Origin: Corythucha ciliata
Taxonomy: Eukaryota > Arthropoda > Insecta > Hemiptera > Tingidae
Direction: 5' to 3'
Assembly: GCA_038030265.1 (NCBI GenBank)
Contig: CM075943.1
Coordinates: 60,921,971-60,985,970, forward strand
Length of the DNA stretch: 64,000 nt
The notes beneath the pieces were generated by a model. It did no database searches. It was not told where the DNA came from and saw nothing but the letters and a program-made list of their open reading frames with translations. Below, one piece after another: positions 10,920 through 22,859 of this stretch. Both the position numbers and the translations under genes were made by a program. Numbering within the stretch: the first letter of the stretch is position 1; each line of letters opens with the position of its first letter.

Positions 10920-12090
10920 AGCGCGAATCGCCAGTTTAACTACTTATACGTATAGGCCACATATTACATTAGAGTTATTTTTGTCAACTTTATGGTGTGG
11001 ATAGCCTGGCCATTTTTACGGCGCTAACTGTCAGTACGGCCATTTCTATAGGGCGAAAATCGTCAGTTTTGCCATTTTTTTGGTTCGAACGGTCAGTTAT
11101 GCCATTTTGAGAGCGGCAATTGGCAATTTAGCCTTTTTCTAGGTGCGAGTAAAGTCAGTTCGGCCATTTTCAGGGCAGGAGTTTAGCTTCTTTTCTTTTT
11201 AGGGTGCGTAGAGTCAGTTGTTCCATTTTCAAAGGGCGTCGTAAATAGTTAGTTAGGTCAAGCCAACGTGAAAACAGGTCAGTTTTGGGCTATATTTTTG
11301 ACGCGCGAACGGTTGATTTTGTCATTTTTGGAGCCAGAATCACCCCATCGGGCATTTTCAGGACGGATAAATATTGTCAGTTTAAAGGTCGATTCACACT
11401 CATCAGTGCGACGTGACAGTGCCGTGCTACTGAGACGGTGATTTTTCAGAAAGTGAGCACTGAATCACAGTCACTGTCACGTGGCGGTCTCAGTACTGTC
11501 ACGTCACTGTTAAGTGTGAATCGACCTTAATACATTTTTAAGGCTATTTAGCCAGTTTCGACATTTTTAGAGAGGGAATCGCTTGTTTGGCTATATTTTT
11601 ACACGCAAAAAATCAATAATTGGCTATTTTTAAGGCACGAATCCTATAAATTTTGCCATTTTTAGGGCGCAAAAATGGTTTAGTCAAGGCGCCGAACGGC
11701 CCATTTTACAGTTCACAGGATAAGGAGTATAACGGAGTTTAGGCTTTTTCCTATATGGGCGCAATTCATGAGTTCAGCCGTTTTAAGCCGGAAATAGTCC
11801 GTAAAACCAAGGCGCGAATGGTCAGTTTGGTCATTTTTGGCACGCGAATGGTCAATTTAGCTGTTTTCATGGCAGGAGACATGATCATTTATAGGAATTT
11901 TCATGGCCACAAGAATCGTTGCGTTATTAGCTATGTTATTAGGGCGCGTAAAGTCATTTTAACTGTTTTCAAGAAGCGAAAATCGTCAGTTTTGCCATTT
12001 TGTGCAGCGAGTAAAGTCAGTTAAGCCTTTTTTATGGTGGGAATAGCTTATTAAGCTATTTTAGGCAGTGAATAGCTGTCAAGTCATTTT
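10920..12090 (+). repeat. Minisatellite B, block 2
   Basis: Same unit type and orientation as 8820-9620 (for example GCGCGAATGGTCAGTTTGG). Interrupted at 11396-11527 by a palindromic MITE. It is followed at about 12110 by the C-rich junction AAGCCCCCCCC, which is the complement of the GGGGGGCTTGG junction found beside the reverse-orientation B array at about 13830. Confidence 0.8.
11396..11527. mobile_element. Palindromic MITE, 3-bp TSD (TAA)
   Basis: 132 bp; the terminal repeats AGGTCGATTCACACT and AGTGTGAATCGACCT are perfect, and most of the interior is also self-complementary. Flanked by TAA at 11393-11395 and 11528-11530. Same family as 9746-9856. It is inserted inside minisatellite B and splits that array. 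Confidence 0.78.
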
Positions 12091-12839
12091 TAGTAGTGAG
12101 AATCACACAATTTCTCAAGCCCCCCCCCCCCCCTCTCATGACTTTGAGCAAATCCGTGCCTGTATGGAACCCATTAATATAATGGCCGTATAGTGTTACT
12201 TTTGAGTCATTGTGTGAGTCAAGATAGTCGCCGGAAGCCATTTTGGGTCAGAAACGGTGCTGGAATCGCTTCAACGGTTCGTCTGAACGTTCAACCGTCG
12301 GATTCCCCGTGCAAAGTTTCCGGCCTTTACTCACGCTAAATTGACGTCTTTATTATCGAGAAATTAAGCGTTTCGGGGCGAAATTGCAAGTTTATGGCCT
12401 TCTTATTCGTCTAGCCGCCCACGATAGCGCTCAAATGCTGACGTAGTGGCAATTAACCGCGAAATTAAAAGTTTCTGGCTGAATATTCGAGATTTTCATT
12501 TTTCGGCTTCTTTGCAGTACGCGGTTCTACCTAATTTTGAATTTTTGAGTCATTTTTTCCCTACACCCATCATATGTACAGGTCTATTTTTACCAGCCCT
12601 GCGCAGTCAAAAACGCCTCCCATTATGGGTCGACGGTGCCGCCGAAAATGGCACGTTGTTTATGCCTTGCCCGTTTGTTTTGGACGATTTTTCTCTGCCG
12701 CTCCACATAGACAGGAGGGATGGGCACAGAGAGGTCCTTGCGCGCAGTTCTTTTCTGTGAGCAAGGCATACGGGCCTTGCCTTACGTCTCAAATTGAAAA
12801 AAAAAAAAATCCTAATTCCAAGTTTCTGTACGTCCTTTA
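12091..12839. other. Non-coding, nothing recognised
   Basis: Single-copy-looking sequence between minisatellite blocks. Short open frames overlap on both strands around 12450-12840 but show no domain and no plausible splice structure. Confidence 0.4.
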
Positions 12840-13130
12840 GGCGGCTAGAATTTAGAAGAAGATAATATTCTCATATTTTGATATTCTTGGGCGCAATTAC
12901 GCGGCTAAAAGTTTCGAAAAACGCTAATATTCTTGGCTAAAATTGAGAAAATGCGTCAAATTCATGGTTGCTGATACAATTATTTGAGAAAATCGCTCAT
13001 TTGTATAGTTTTTATGGGAAAATCCGCGACAAAAATTGACGAAAAGCGCCGATTCACGGCTGAAATTTACGTTTTACGCAACAAGGGGCCTCGAAGAGAT
13101 TTCCGCCCCGCGGGTATAGGTCCGCAACTG
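12840..13130 (+). mobile_element. 3' remnant of the 5014-type minisatellite element
   Basis: Units of minisatellite A (12840-13075) run into a GC-rich end (AGGGGCCTCGAAGAGATTTC, then GGTCCGCAACTG at 13130). This resembles the right end of the inner nested element at 7905-7962. The matching left end is not visible upstream, so this is probably a truncated copy. Confidence 0.6.
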
Positions 13131-13212
13131 ATCCGGTTATTGCCCAATTGGTTTTTAGGCATAGGCACAACGCTCTCAGGCACGAATTGTATACAGCTCG
13201 ATCAGGGTGAGT

Positions 13213-13355
13213 TAGTGATGCACTGAGACCGAGATCGAGATTGCATTTTCCGGACCGAGACCGAGATCGAGATTGCATTTTCCGGACCGAGACCGAGACG
13301 AGACCGAGACTAAGTCTCATTTTCTCGAGACTTAGTCTCGGTCTCGGTGTGATCC
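13213..13355. mobile_element. (CGAGAC)n palindromic element
   Basis: Begins TAGTGATGCACTGAGACC, contains two copies of a ~32-bp unit built on GAGACCGAGATCGAGATTGC, and folds back through GAGACTAAGTCTCATTTTC into GTCTCGGTCTCGG. Relatives with the same start/end (TAGTGATGCACGAGACC) lie at 16411-16585, 18205-18377 and 62838-62920. Confidence 0.65.
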
Positions 13356-13454
13356 AAAAAGCTCGATGCATATAGTGCTGGTATAGATATTTTTACACAA
13401 CAAATGAACCCAATCCAGTGGCGGATCTAGGTTTTTGTCTTGGGAGGGGTTACA

Positions 13455-13790
13455 CACCATAAATCCACTCTTGCGGAAAATGCGAATTAACTCTATTTTT
13501 CTCTATTTTCCATCGGATAAGCTCGTAAGTCCGATTAACTCTCTCTTAATTCTGAGTTTTAGCCCGAAACTTGCCTGTATAGTAACCACGAATTGGTGTT
13601 TTCCCAATTTTTGCCGCGATATAAGCACTTTTTCACAATTTTAGCCGTGAATTAACGGGTTTTCTCAAATTGATCCGCGATTTATTCGTTTTTCCCCGTT
13701 TCAGCAGCGAATGATCGCGTCTTGTCCACCTCAGCCACGTATTTTCTCGAGTTGAGCAGCGAATGAGCTTTTTATCTACATTAAGGGATA
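13455..13790 (-). repeat. Minisatellite A, reverse orientation
   Basis: Units of about 30 bp with cores such as CAATTTTAGCCGTGAATTA. Part of the hAT-like element 13416-15753. Confidence 0.8.
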
Positions 13791-13879
13791 TATCTTTGAG
13801 CAGACGGCTGATCCAGGATTTCCTCAAAGGGGGGGGGGGCTTGGGGGAAATTGTGTCCTTCGCTCTACTAAAAATGACT

Positions 13880-14860
13880 CAACAGCGATTTATTACTACC
13901 TAGAAATAGCTATTCCCACCATAAAAACGGCTAAACTGACTATAATCGCGACCCAAAATAGCAAAACTGACGATTTATGCCTTTTGAAAACGGCTAAACT
14001 GCGACTAATTATACCCTAAAAATTGGCACTTAGGTACCTCTCTAAAAATGGCCAAACTGACTCCAAGTGCAAAAAATTGTCTAAACTGACGGTTCACGCC
14101 CTGAATATGCCTAAACTGATGATTCCTGCCCTGAAGGCTGCAAAATTCACCATTGGCGCGCCAATAATGGTCAAACTATAACCTTCATGGGACTAAGCGC
14201 GCTAAAAACAGCCTAACTGGTGGATGGCCGCTTTAAAGGAGGCCAAACTGACTTTACGAGCTCCAAAAATGTTTAACTGACGTCATTCTTGCCCTGAACG
14301 CGCTTAAATAAATTATTATCCCAGCCCTGAAAATGGTAAAATCGACCAGTATTTCGCCAAAAAATAGCCAAACTGACTATTCTCGCCTTGGTATGACATC
14401 GTATTCGCGGCTCTTAAATGAAAAAAAAAAAAAAAAAACTCATTGACTATGCGCCCTAAAATTGGCCAAACTGGCTATACAAGCCTTATAATTGGCAAAA
14501 CCTGCTCTACGCTTTCTAAAAGTAGCTCAACTGACAATTCGCGGCTTGAAAATATCACGCTGACTATTCATGCCCTAGAAATTGCCATATACTGGCAGTT
14601 TGACGTATTCACGCCCTAAAAATTGCTAAAACTAATTCTATATGTTTAACAACGTGGCCTATTAAGGGTTAAACTGACGATTCGCGCTTTGAAAATCCCT
14701 AAACAGATTATTCATGTTTTGAAAATCGACCATTTTTGCGTCAAAAACGGCTAAACTGAGATATTTTCACACGTTTAAAATGTCTGAACTGACGATACGT
14801 GTCCTAAAAATAGCAAAAAGCTGTCTATTAAGACTCAATAATGGTCAAACTGATCAAACG
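13880..14860 (-). repeat. Minisatellite B, reverse orientation
   Basis: Units such as CGCCCTAAAAATTGGCCAAAC with about 30-bp spacing, the complement of the arrays at 8.8 and 11 kb. It is bordered on the left by a G-rich tract and the phrase GTCCTTCGCTCTACTAAAAA, which recurs before the B array at about 29830. Confidence 0.8.
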
Positions 14861-14989
14861 CGAAAACGCCCCCCCCCCCTTTCCGTCACCACTGCCCCAA
14901 AGGAGGGGGCTCGAGTCCCCTGGTTGTGAGGAAACTTTTTTCTTTCTTAAATTCTTGATTTTTTTTTTCAGTTCTTATGTCATGACTTT

Positions 14990-15480
14990 ATGTGGATTGG
15001 CGTTATCTTCCTTTTAGCCGTGAGTTACCGCGTTTGCTAAATTATAGCCACGAAATAGCGGATTTTCTGCAATTGATCCGCCGAGCTAGCGGTTTTCAAT
15101 TTAGCTGGGCATTATTTCTAAATTTTAGCCGTGAATTATTCCCGGCCAAAAAATCAATTTCACCCGCGAATCACCGCTCTTATTGAATTTCAGCCCCGAA
15201 TTAGAAAATCCGTGAATTATCGTTTTTCTCCATTTTAGCTTCACAATCAGCGCTTTGTCTCAATTTTTGCGGCCAATTTTATCGGCGCGCCGCTAATTTC
15301 TTAATTTTAGCCGCGAATCACCTCAGTCCTCAATCTTAGCTGTGAATTAGGGAATTTTCTTAAATTGATCCGTTTTCTCCTTTTTAGCACTGCCCTTCTT
15401 AGTCATGTGGATTAGCGATTTTATGGAGTTTCCTCAATTCTAGCGATTTTTATCTATTTTTTCCTCTTTTATATATTTTT
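14990..15480 (-). repeat. Minisatellite A, reverse orientation, second block
   Basis: Units such as ATTTTAGCCGCGAATCACC. Its right part (from 15158) is included in the 1.77-kb tandem duplication and therefore reappears at 16929-17260. Confidence 0.8.
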
Positions 15481-16928
15481 AATACAGCGGAATTTTATGC
15501 AAATGGAAAACGCTATCAATTTTATGGCTGCCCACCTCTTCACCCCTTCATCGATGCACTACTGGCTGCATTGTAGGTGAGGGACGAATACAGGGGAGGA
15601 GGGTCTATAGGAATCATCTGTGCCGCGACCCTTAATTCAGCAGCCTTGGTAAAGATAAAATAAATCTTTCCAATGACCAGCAATAGCATACGCCATCTTC
15701 TTGGGGGGGAGGGGGTTTAAACCCCCAAAACCCACCCCGTAAATCCGCCACTGACCCAATCTAATGCTTCCCTCTCCGGAAACGGTTTGGGTCTTTAGCC
15801 CGGACCGAAGACCGGCCTGAATTCGATTCGTTTCGTGCAGAAATAGCGTGCCTCTAATTTCTCCAGTTTGGAATACTCTGACCTACACATATAGCATCAA
15901 GCATCAAAGGGCGAATCGGAGACCTTTTAAATGGGGGGGGGGGGTCGAAAACCCTCTCATAGAATAACCCCCCCCCCCACACACAAGTTTTCAGCGATTT
16001 GACAAGACCTGTACTAGCCTACTAGGGTTAATCCCATTTTACGCCCATTCTTGGATCGGATGTAGACTTTTTCCCCCCCTAAAGTGTAGCATTTTGACCT
16101 TACATAGCCCACAAAATGTGTACATATACGTAGATCCAAGGGCGGATCTGGGACCTCTCTTAGGGGGAGGTAATCGAAATCCCCCGAAATGTTTAAAGGA
16201 TTAGACAAGCTCCAGGGGGAGGGGCTGAATTCACTTGCAGGGGGGGGGGGTTATAAATTAAATGCTCCATAGCCGACCACCAGCTTCCGTAGAGGGCGGG
16301 GTAACCGGGGATCTGTCAAAATCACTCTAAACATATAGGTGGGTTGGTGGCGGGGGTGAACCGTGGGAGGAAGAAGGGTTTTGATCCCCCCCCCCGTCCA
16401 CCTTCAGTCATTAGACCGAGACTTTCGAGACGAGACCGAGACTTAGGAGACGAGACCGAGACGAGACTGAGACCGGGACCTGACTTTTTAAGTACGAGAC
16501 CGAGACCAAGACCGAGATCATCATGCTAATGACCGAGACCGAGACCGAGACACGTAAGTCTCGGTCTCGGTCTCGTGCATCACTAGGGTGAGTCGTATCT
16601 TCATCTTCTTCTGGTTCGATCTGTCCTATATCCCACTCCCTTGCCTCGTGAAATTTCTCGAATCTGCGAACATCCCTCAAAATTTGCCGCCCAGGGCTTT
16701 AACCCCGGTTACCCCCCACCCACCACCAAATGGGAGGACACAGAGCGATTGAACTAAACGAATCATGCTGACCCATATATGAACGAGTAGAGAAGGTCTG
16801 TAACCCAGCTTTTTCCGTCCCCCCCCCCTCCGACGTGTCTTCACCCCCTTAAGAGAGTGAAAAAACGAGCTTCGCAACCCCTTTTTCCACATTTTTAATT
16901 TCAATGCCTTCTTCAAAAGCCTAAGCTA
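15158..16928. repeat. Large tandem duplication, unit 1 (1771 bp)
   Basis: Starts TTTCACCCGCGAATCACC and ends CTAAGCTA. The same sequence follows immediately as unit 2. The unit contains the right part of the hAT-like element with its end and one 8-bp TSD, followed by GC-rich spacer, G and C homopolymers and a (CGAGAC)n element. The left breakpoint lies inside minisatellite A. Confidence 0.92.
16411..16585. mobile_element. (CGAGAC)n palindromic element, copy in duplication unit 1
   Basis: Runs of GAGACCGAGAC pass into the complementary GTCTCGGTCTCG and end in GTGCATCACTA, the complement of the TAGTGATGCAC start of the relatives at 13213 and 62838. Open frames here give Arg-Asp/Ser-Val repeats, which only reflect the hexamer. 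Confidence 0.65.
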
Positions 16929-18719
16929 TTTCACCCGCGAATCACCGCTCTTATTGAATTTCAGCCCCGAATTAGAAAATCCGTGAATTATCGTTTTTCT
17001 CCATTTTAGCTTCACAATCAGCGCTTTGTCTCAATTTTTGCGGCCAATTTTATCGGCGCGCCGCTAATTTCTTAATTTTAGCCGCGAATCACCTCAGTCC
17101 TCAATCTTAGCTGTGAATTAGGGAATTTTCTTAAATTGATCCGTTTTCTCCTTTTTAGCACTGCCCTTCTTAGTCATGTGGATTAGCGATTTTATGGAGT
17201 TTCCTCAATTCTAGCGATTTTTATCTATTTTTTCCTCTTTTATATATTTTTAATACAGCGGAATTTTATGCAAATGGAAAACGCTATCAATTTTATGGCT
17301 GCCCACCTCTTCACCCCTTCATCGATGCACTACTGGCTGCATTGTAGGTGAGGGACGAATACAGGGGAGGAGGGTCTATAGGAATCATCTGTGCCGCGAC
17401 CCTTATTCAGCAGCCTTGGTAAAGATAAAATAAATCTTTCCAATGACCAGCAATAGCATACGCCATCTTCTTAGGGGGGGGGGGGTTTAAACCCCCAAAA
17501 CCCACCCCGTAAATCCGCCACTGACCCAATCTAATGCTTCCCTCTCCGGAAACGGTTTGGGTCTTTAGCCCGGACCGAAGACCGGCCTGAATTCGATTCG
17601 TTTCGTGCAGAAATAGCGTGCCTCTAATTTCTCCAGTTTGGAATACTGTGACCTACACACATAGCATCAAGCATCAAAGGGCGAATCGGAGACCTTTTAA
17701 ATGGGGGGGGGGGATCGAAAACCCTCTCATAGAATAACCCCCCCCCCCACACACAAGTTTTCAGCGATTTGACAAGACCTGTACTAGCCTACTAGGGTTA
17801 ATCCCATTTTACGCCCATTCTTGGATCGGATGTAGACTTTTTCCCCCCCTAAAGTGTAGCATTTTGACCTTACATAGCCCACAAAATGTGTACATATACA
17901 TAGATCCAAGGGCGGATCTGGGACCTCTCTTAGGGGGAGGTAATCGAAATCCCTCCCGCTCGCCATATACTCCCCGACCACTTTCCCACCCCACCCCTCT
18001 CCTATGTTTAAAGGATTAGACAAGCTCCAGGGGCGGGGGGGGGTTATAAATTAAATGCTCCATAGCCGACCACCAGCTTCCGTAGAGGGCGGGGTAACCG
18101 GGGATCTGTCAAAATCACTCTAAACATATAGGTGGGTTGGTGGCGGGGGTGAACCGTGGGAGGAAGAAGGGTTTTGATCCCCCCCCCCGTCCACCTTCAG
18201 TCATTAGACCGAGACTTTCGAGACGAGACCGAGACTTAGGAGACGAGACCGAGACGAGACTGAGACCGAGACCGACTTTTTAAGTACGAGACCGAGACCA
18301 AGACCGAGATCATCATGCTAATGACCGAGACCGAGACCGAGACACGTAAGTCTCGGTCTCGGTCTCGTGCATCACTAGGGTGAGTCGTATCTTCATCTTC
18401 TTCTGGTTCGATCTGTCCTATATCCCACTCCCTTGCCTCGTGAAATTTCTCGAATCTGCGAACATCCCTCAAAATTTGCCGCCCAGGGCTTTAACCCCGG
18501 TTACCCCCCACCCACCACCAAATGGGAGGACACAGAGCGATTGAACTAAACGAATCAGGCTGACCCATATATGAACGAGTAGAAAAGGTCTATAACCCAG
18601 CTTTTTCCGTCCCCCCCCCCCCGACGTGTCTTCACCCCCTTAAGAGAGTGAAAAAACGAGCTTCGCAACCCCTTTTTCCACATTTTTAATTTCAATGTCT
18701 TCTTCAAAAGCCTAAGCTA
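16929..18719. repeat. Large tandem duplication, unit 2 (1791 bp)
   Basis: A direct copy of 15158-16928 with few substitutions. The main difference is an extra C-rich stretch of about 55 bp near 17950-18003 (TCCCTCCCGCTCGCCATA and following) in place of a short CCCCCGAAA; homopolymer lengths also differ. It carries duplicate copies of the hAT-like right end, the TSD ACCCAATC and the (CGAGAC)n element. Confidence 0.92.
18205..18377. mobile_element. (CGAGAC)n palindromic element, copy in duplication unit 2
   Basis: Duplicate of 16411-16585 produced by the tandem duplication, with small changes in the number of GAGACC units. Confidence 0.65.
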
Positions 18720-21700
18720 TAAGCCTCAGAGACTAATACCTCATTCCCACCCCGCTCCGTCTCCCCCCCCCACCATCTCTAATATCCTTTTTTTTTCTAT
18801 CGATCGCTTGGAGAGTAGTATGGCTGAAACCAGTGAGGCGTGGGCCTAAGAAAAAAAAAAAAAAATCCCTGCAAGGCTTCCAGAAACTATGTATATGACA
18901 TACTAAAACGAATTAGATCGATATCAACCCCTTCCCAATGTATCCCTATGAGTAAGGAACTGTTTTTCTCTTAGAAAATGTGGTCCCTCCAATGGTTCTT
19001 GTGATATACGAAACGTTGAGCTGTTTTTTTTTTTGGCTTGTCTTAAGTGCTGCCCAACAATTTAAAGCCTTCATTTAATTAGAGGGAAAAAATTAAAATA
19101 ATTACCTTGGGTGCGATATGAATTGAAGGGCTGAGCAGCTATGGCGGGCGGGGGAGGGAGGGAGTTTAAAACCGCAAATAAGGTAGGAAACTGAAGGGGA
19201 AGATGATGGAAGGAGAAAAATAATTTCAAGGCAGGTGTAAGAAATAAAAGTAAACGAGCCTCTTCTTCTGTTTCTTCTTCCATCTCTCACCCTCTCCCCG
19301 CCCCTCGCCATAGTTAAGCCACAACTCCCAGTTTTTTTTTGTTTTTTTTTTCTCCAAGAAAACCAGATGAGGGATGTTTCGACACCCTTCCACCAGGAAA
19401 TGAGTTTTTATTTGAATTAGTGGGTCGAGAAAGGGGTGGTGTTTCTGCAGACGGGGGGGCATGCGTAAACGAACTTCCTTTTCTTTTAATAAACTTCTTA
19501 ATAATTGTGAAAATAAATAATTTCAAGTAAATTTATTTAAAAATGCACTAAGTTTGAGTAATTTTTATGGTCAAAAGTTAGATAAAATTATTGTTCTGTG
19601 GAAGAAGGATGAAGCGTCGCGAAGGGGAAAAGGGTCGAAAAGAAATCAAGAGAGAGAAAAGTAGCGAAAAAAAAAAGATTGACCTTTTCTCCTTCATTAA
19701 ACTTTAAAAATCTCACTCCCTTCACCCACCGACTAACTCTTCCAAACAGTTTTTCCTGAGAAAATATTATTAGGAGAGACGGGTAAAAAAGGCGAAGAGA
19801 TTTCGACTTCCAACACTCTCGAGAGTCCATCTCTTGTATTTATTATTTAAACGCGAGCCGGAGGGAGATCCACCCATCCTATGTGTTCCTCGCATGAGTC
19901 ACTCACCCTTAACTCTTTTTTTTTTTTTGTGCGTTATTATTACCGTCTTTTTTAAACCCCCACCCCCCACGGCATCCACACACACCCCCCACACTTCTTT
20001 ATGTTGTAAAATAACCCCTGTCGGAGCATTTTTCGAGATCATTTCTGTGGAAAAATTTCCAGCGGAATGCTACCGCGTTAATGAGCACCACAGGTTTTTC
20101 ACGCGTCGACAACTTATTTCTGGGTTAGCAAGAAGAGAAACAGTGTTTCTCGGTTAACCCCTCCCGCAATTTTTTTTTTAACGAGTAGTCCTTCAATAAT
20201 TTCTTTCAATATCCCCCTACCCTCCCCTCACCGACACAGTTCCAGCTTCCTCAACACCCTCCTAATGTATTTTAGATAATCTTCAACAGGAAATAAATCA
20301 AATCGGACGGCAAATTCGTTAAGGGTTTATAGAAGAGGGTTGGGAAAGAAAAAAAAAAAAAAAAAAGGTTTTAGAAGGAAAAGCGCCCTGAAAGATTGAA
20401 GTGGAAAACATGATGGCTTGGATTGGTGGAAGGGAGGAGATACTTTTTTATTCGAGAAATAATGGAGACGTCTATACGAGGTAAGGTTGGTCTATAAAGG
20501 AAAGGGAGGCAATTTTTGTGATTGAAGGGACGTTGCACGGCACGCTATTGGGAAGCTTTCTTGATATAAATAGAGATAGCAATAGGCCGCCGCTCCATTT
20601 TTTTTTTTTTTTTTTTTTTTTCACTCCCCCTTGCCCTCCCATTCACCATGAGAGTGATGGATAGTTGACAACACGGAAACTGAAAACAATGTTATAGGTG
20701 AGCCGGGGTGAGGATAAAAGTTAACTTTGTTATAATTAGCATTGCGGGTTTGCAGAGGGTTAAAAAAGCTTGTTTTAAAAGCGCCCAGAAAACAAATATG
20801 TTTTATGTTTTCGCTTATCTTCAACTTGTTACGGCACATTAGAAAATAATCGTTGTTTACACACGTCTATACACCTTTTTTTTTTTCATGTGGGAGGGAC
20901 ATCCAAAGGGGTGGTATGAAAGAGGGGAGGGGGGCGGTTTGTTTTATACACATCACGCTCGCGCCAGGTGTAAAATAACAGTTATACGCGTTACACGGCG
21001 ATAAAAATCATTACAAGTACGTGCCGTGGGTTCCTATAAGGGCAGTCTTCCTGGGTTTTGTGCAATAATGTGTTTTTCTTGTTATACTACTGTCACCGAG
21101 TCTTCGTGTCAATAGCGAAGAAATATGGCTAAGAGTTTCATTTGTCTAAAAAAAAAAAAGAGGAAGTTAATTATCAAACAAAGCAGAAGGGAGAAGGGGG
21201 TACCTAACCCTTTTATTAATGTCTTTGAACTAATTAATTTGTTCTCCCCTATCGGAGATGAATATCAGACGAAGACTTATTTTTATTGATGCATCACGAA
21301 TACACCCAGACATGTGATTGCCTCCAGGCTGTTTGAGAGAGAAGATAAGATGGCTAACAAGAAAGCGATGAGAAAAACTTTTAATTATTTTTTAAACTAA
21401 ACGTTCCTTTAAAATGGTACAATGCAGGTTTACGAGCCCTCTCCCCTTCCACCGCATCACCTAAATTCACCTTAAGGAGTTTTATGTTCTTCCATGGCTT
21501 CTTTTTCAGTTTCAACTCGACTGTAATACTCATTTTTTTAAATTGAAGTGGTAGAAACTTACTTTTCGCTTCAGCCCATCATAGTTTATTGAGTTTAGAG
21601 TTAATTATTTTTTACCTCTTAACCCGTTGCCCCCTCTTGTCAGCCCCGTCATCTCCACCAAAAGTGTTGAACGTCTCATTGGTTTAAGGTCATAATAGTC

Positions 21701-22130
21701 GTATAGAAATGAAAATAGGCTCCAATAAACTGTGAGCGTGATTATTTTTTTGTGTGTGTTAGAGGAAAAAAGTGAAGGAAATTTAATTAGTATTGTGGTA
21801 AACTGAATGTTTTGACCCCGCTACTTCGGACTCTCAAAGCCGAAGCGCGCAGCTGTATATTACGTGAGGCAGTGAGGCTGAATGAATTCGCACTTCTCAA
21901 AGGCGCGGGCATTACTTTACTTTATAAGTGATTTGCTGATGTGGGAAAATCCAGGATAGGAAAGTTGACAGGCAGACTTCAAGTATGCCTATACATCGCT
22001 TATTTATTTGCAATGCTATGTAGTAGCAAAAAAGCAAGCCCGGGCTGCAAGCCAGGGCTTGCTTGCGCTGTCAAGCAAGTGGAAGGGACAGCCTTCTGCG
22101 ATTGCGCGAACCTACCGGCTCATGTTTCTA
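18720..22130. other. Non-coding, intron-like DNA
   Basis: AT-rich with long T and A tracts (for example 20599-20621) and little repeat content compared with the flanks. No coding exon is recognised; the short open frames lack domains. A short hairpin lies at about 22033-22063 (AAGCAAGCCC paired with GGGCTTGCTT). It could belong to a large intron of the zinc-finger gene. Confidence 0.45.
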
Positions 22131-22259
22131 TAGGGTTTGACAGGGTCAGTGGCAGCGGAAGTCAAACGGCATTGAGAGGAGGGGTGAGCAAGAACTTGAG
22201 CTGTTTAGATTTTAACCCCCCCTCCCTCTTCTTTTATACCCCAAACGTGTGAAACTATA

Positions 22260-22800
22260 TACTTTTTTCAGTCCCATGAAATTTGACGTTTTGTGTGGAG
22301 GCAAACCTACGAAATTATTTGTTCCGACAAAACCCCGCAAAATTGTCCCTTTTTAGGGAGTCAGTCCTGAAGAAAACGTATTTTGGAATGTTCAAAACCC
22401 CGCACGAAATCTGGTTTTTTGTGAGTGCCAAGTGCACAAAACTTGGGTTCTAAAATGAAAGGGTCGCACCCTCGAAATGGGCTCAGACCTGCAAAATTTG
22501 TGGCTGCGCTGAGCCCACGAAATTGAGTTCTGTGTTACCTAAATCCGCAAAATTTGGGCGTTGAAAGGGCTAAAACCACAAAATTGAACTTTTTTATGCG
22601 TCAAACCCCTGAAATCGACAATTCTAGCCATCGCTAGACCATAAAAAACAGGAGGGTGACTCGGGAATAAACGGTTTCGTCTCTTATACAATTTGTAGAT
22701 TCGCTTATTAGGGGGGGCGAGCGCAGTCCACGAAATTGGGTTCTGCGAGATCCAAATCCGCAAAATTTCGGGTTTTGGAAAGGCTAAACCCGCACGTAAA
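22260..22800 (+). repeat. Minisatellite C (~31-bp period)
   Basis: Degenerate units of about 31 bp with cores such as CCGCAAAATTTGGG or CCACGAAATTGGGTTC, followed by a pyrimidine/purine-mixed tail ending CTAAAAC. An array of the same unit in the opposite orientation lies at 26400-26735. Confidence 0.7.
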
Positions 22801-22859
22801 CGTGCCAAATCGAAGTTTGGGTTTAAGTAAGTAGTGAAAGTGCATTTCAGAGCCTTTTA

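Larger units (their letters stand above)
13416..15753 (+). mobile_element. hAT-like element with 8-bp TSD and three minisatellite blocks
   Basis: The left end is CAGTGGCGGATCTAGG; the right end is TAAATCCGCCACTG. Both borders carry the perfect 8-bp duplication ACCCAATC (13408-13415 and 15754-15761). The interior holds minisatellite A in reverse orientation (about 13455-13790), minisatellite B in reverse orientation (about 13880-14860), then minisatellite A again (about 14990-15480). The middle block may be its own nested element: a transposon-like start CAGACGGCTGATCCAGG sits at about 13801 and an end CCGTCACCACTG lies near 14893. No coding sequence. Confidence 0.87.

Noticed and set aside
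16344..16680. Overlapping open frames rich in Arg-Asp and Ser-Val repeats
   Set aside because: They are translations of the CGAGAC hexamer repeat and are duplicated with it at 18.2 kb; no gene.
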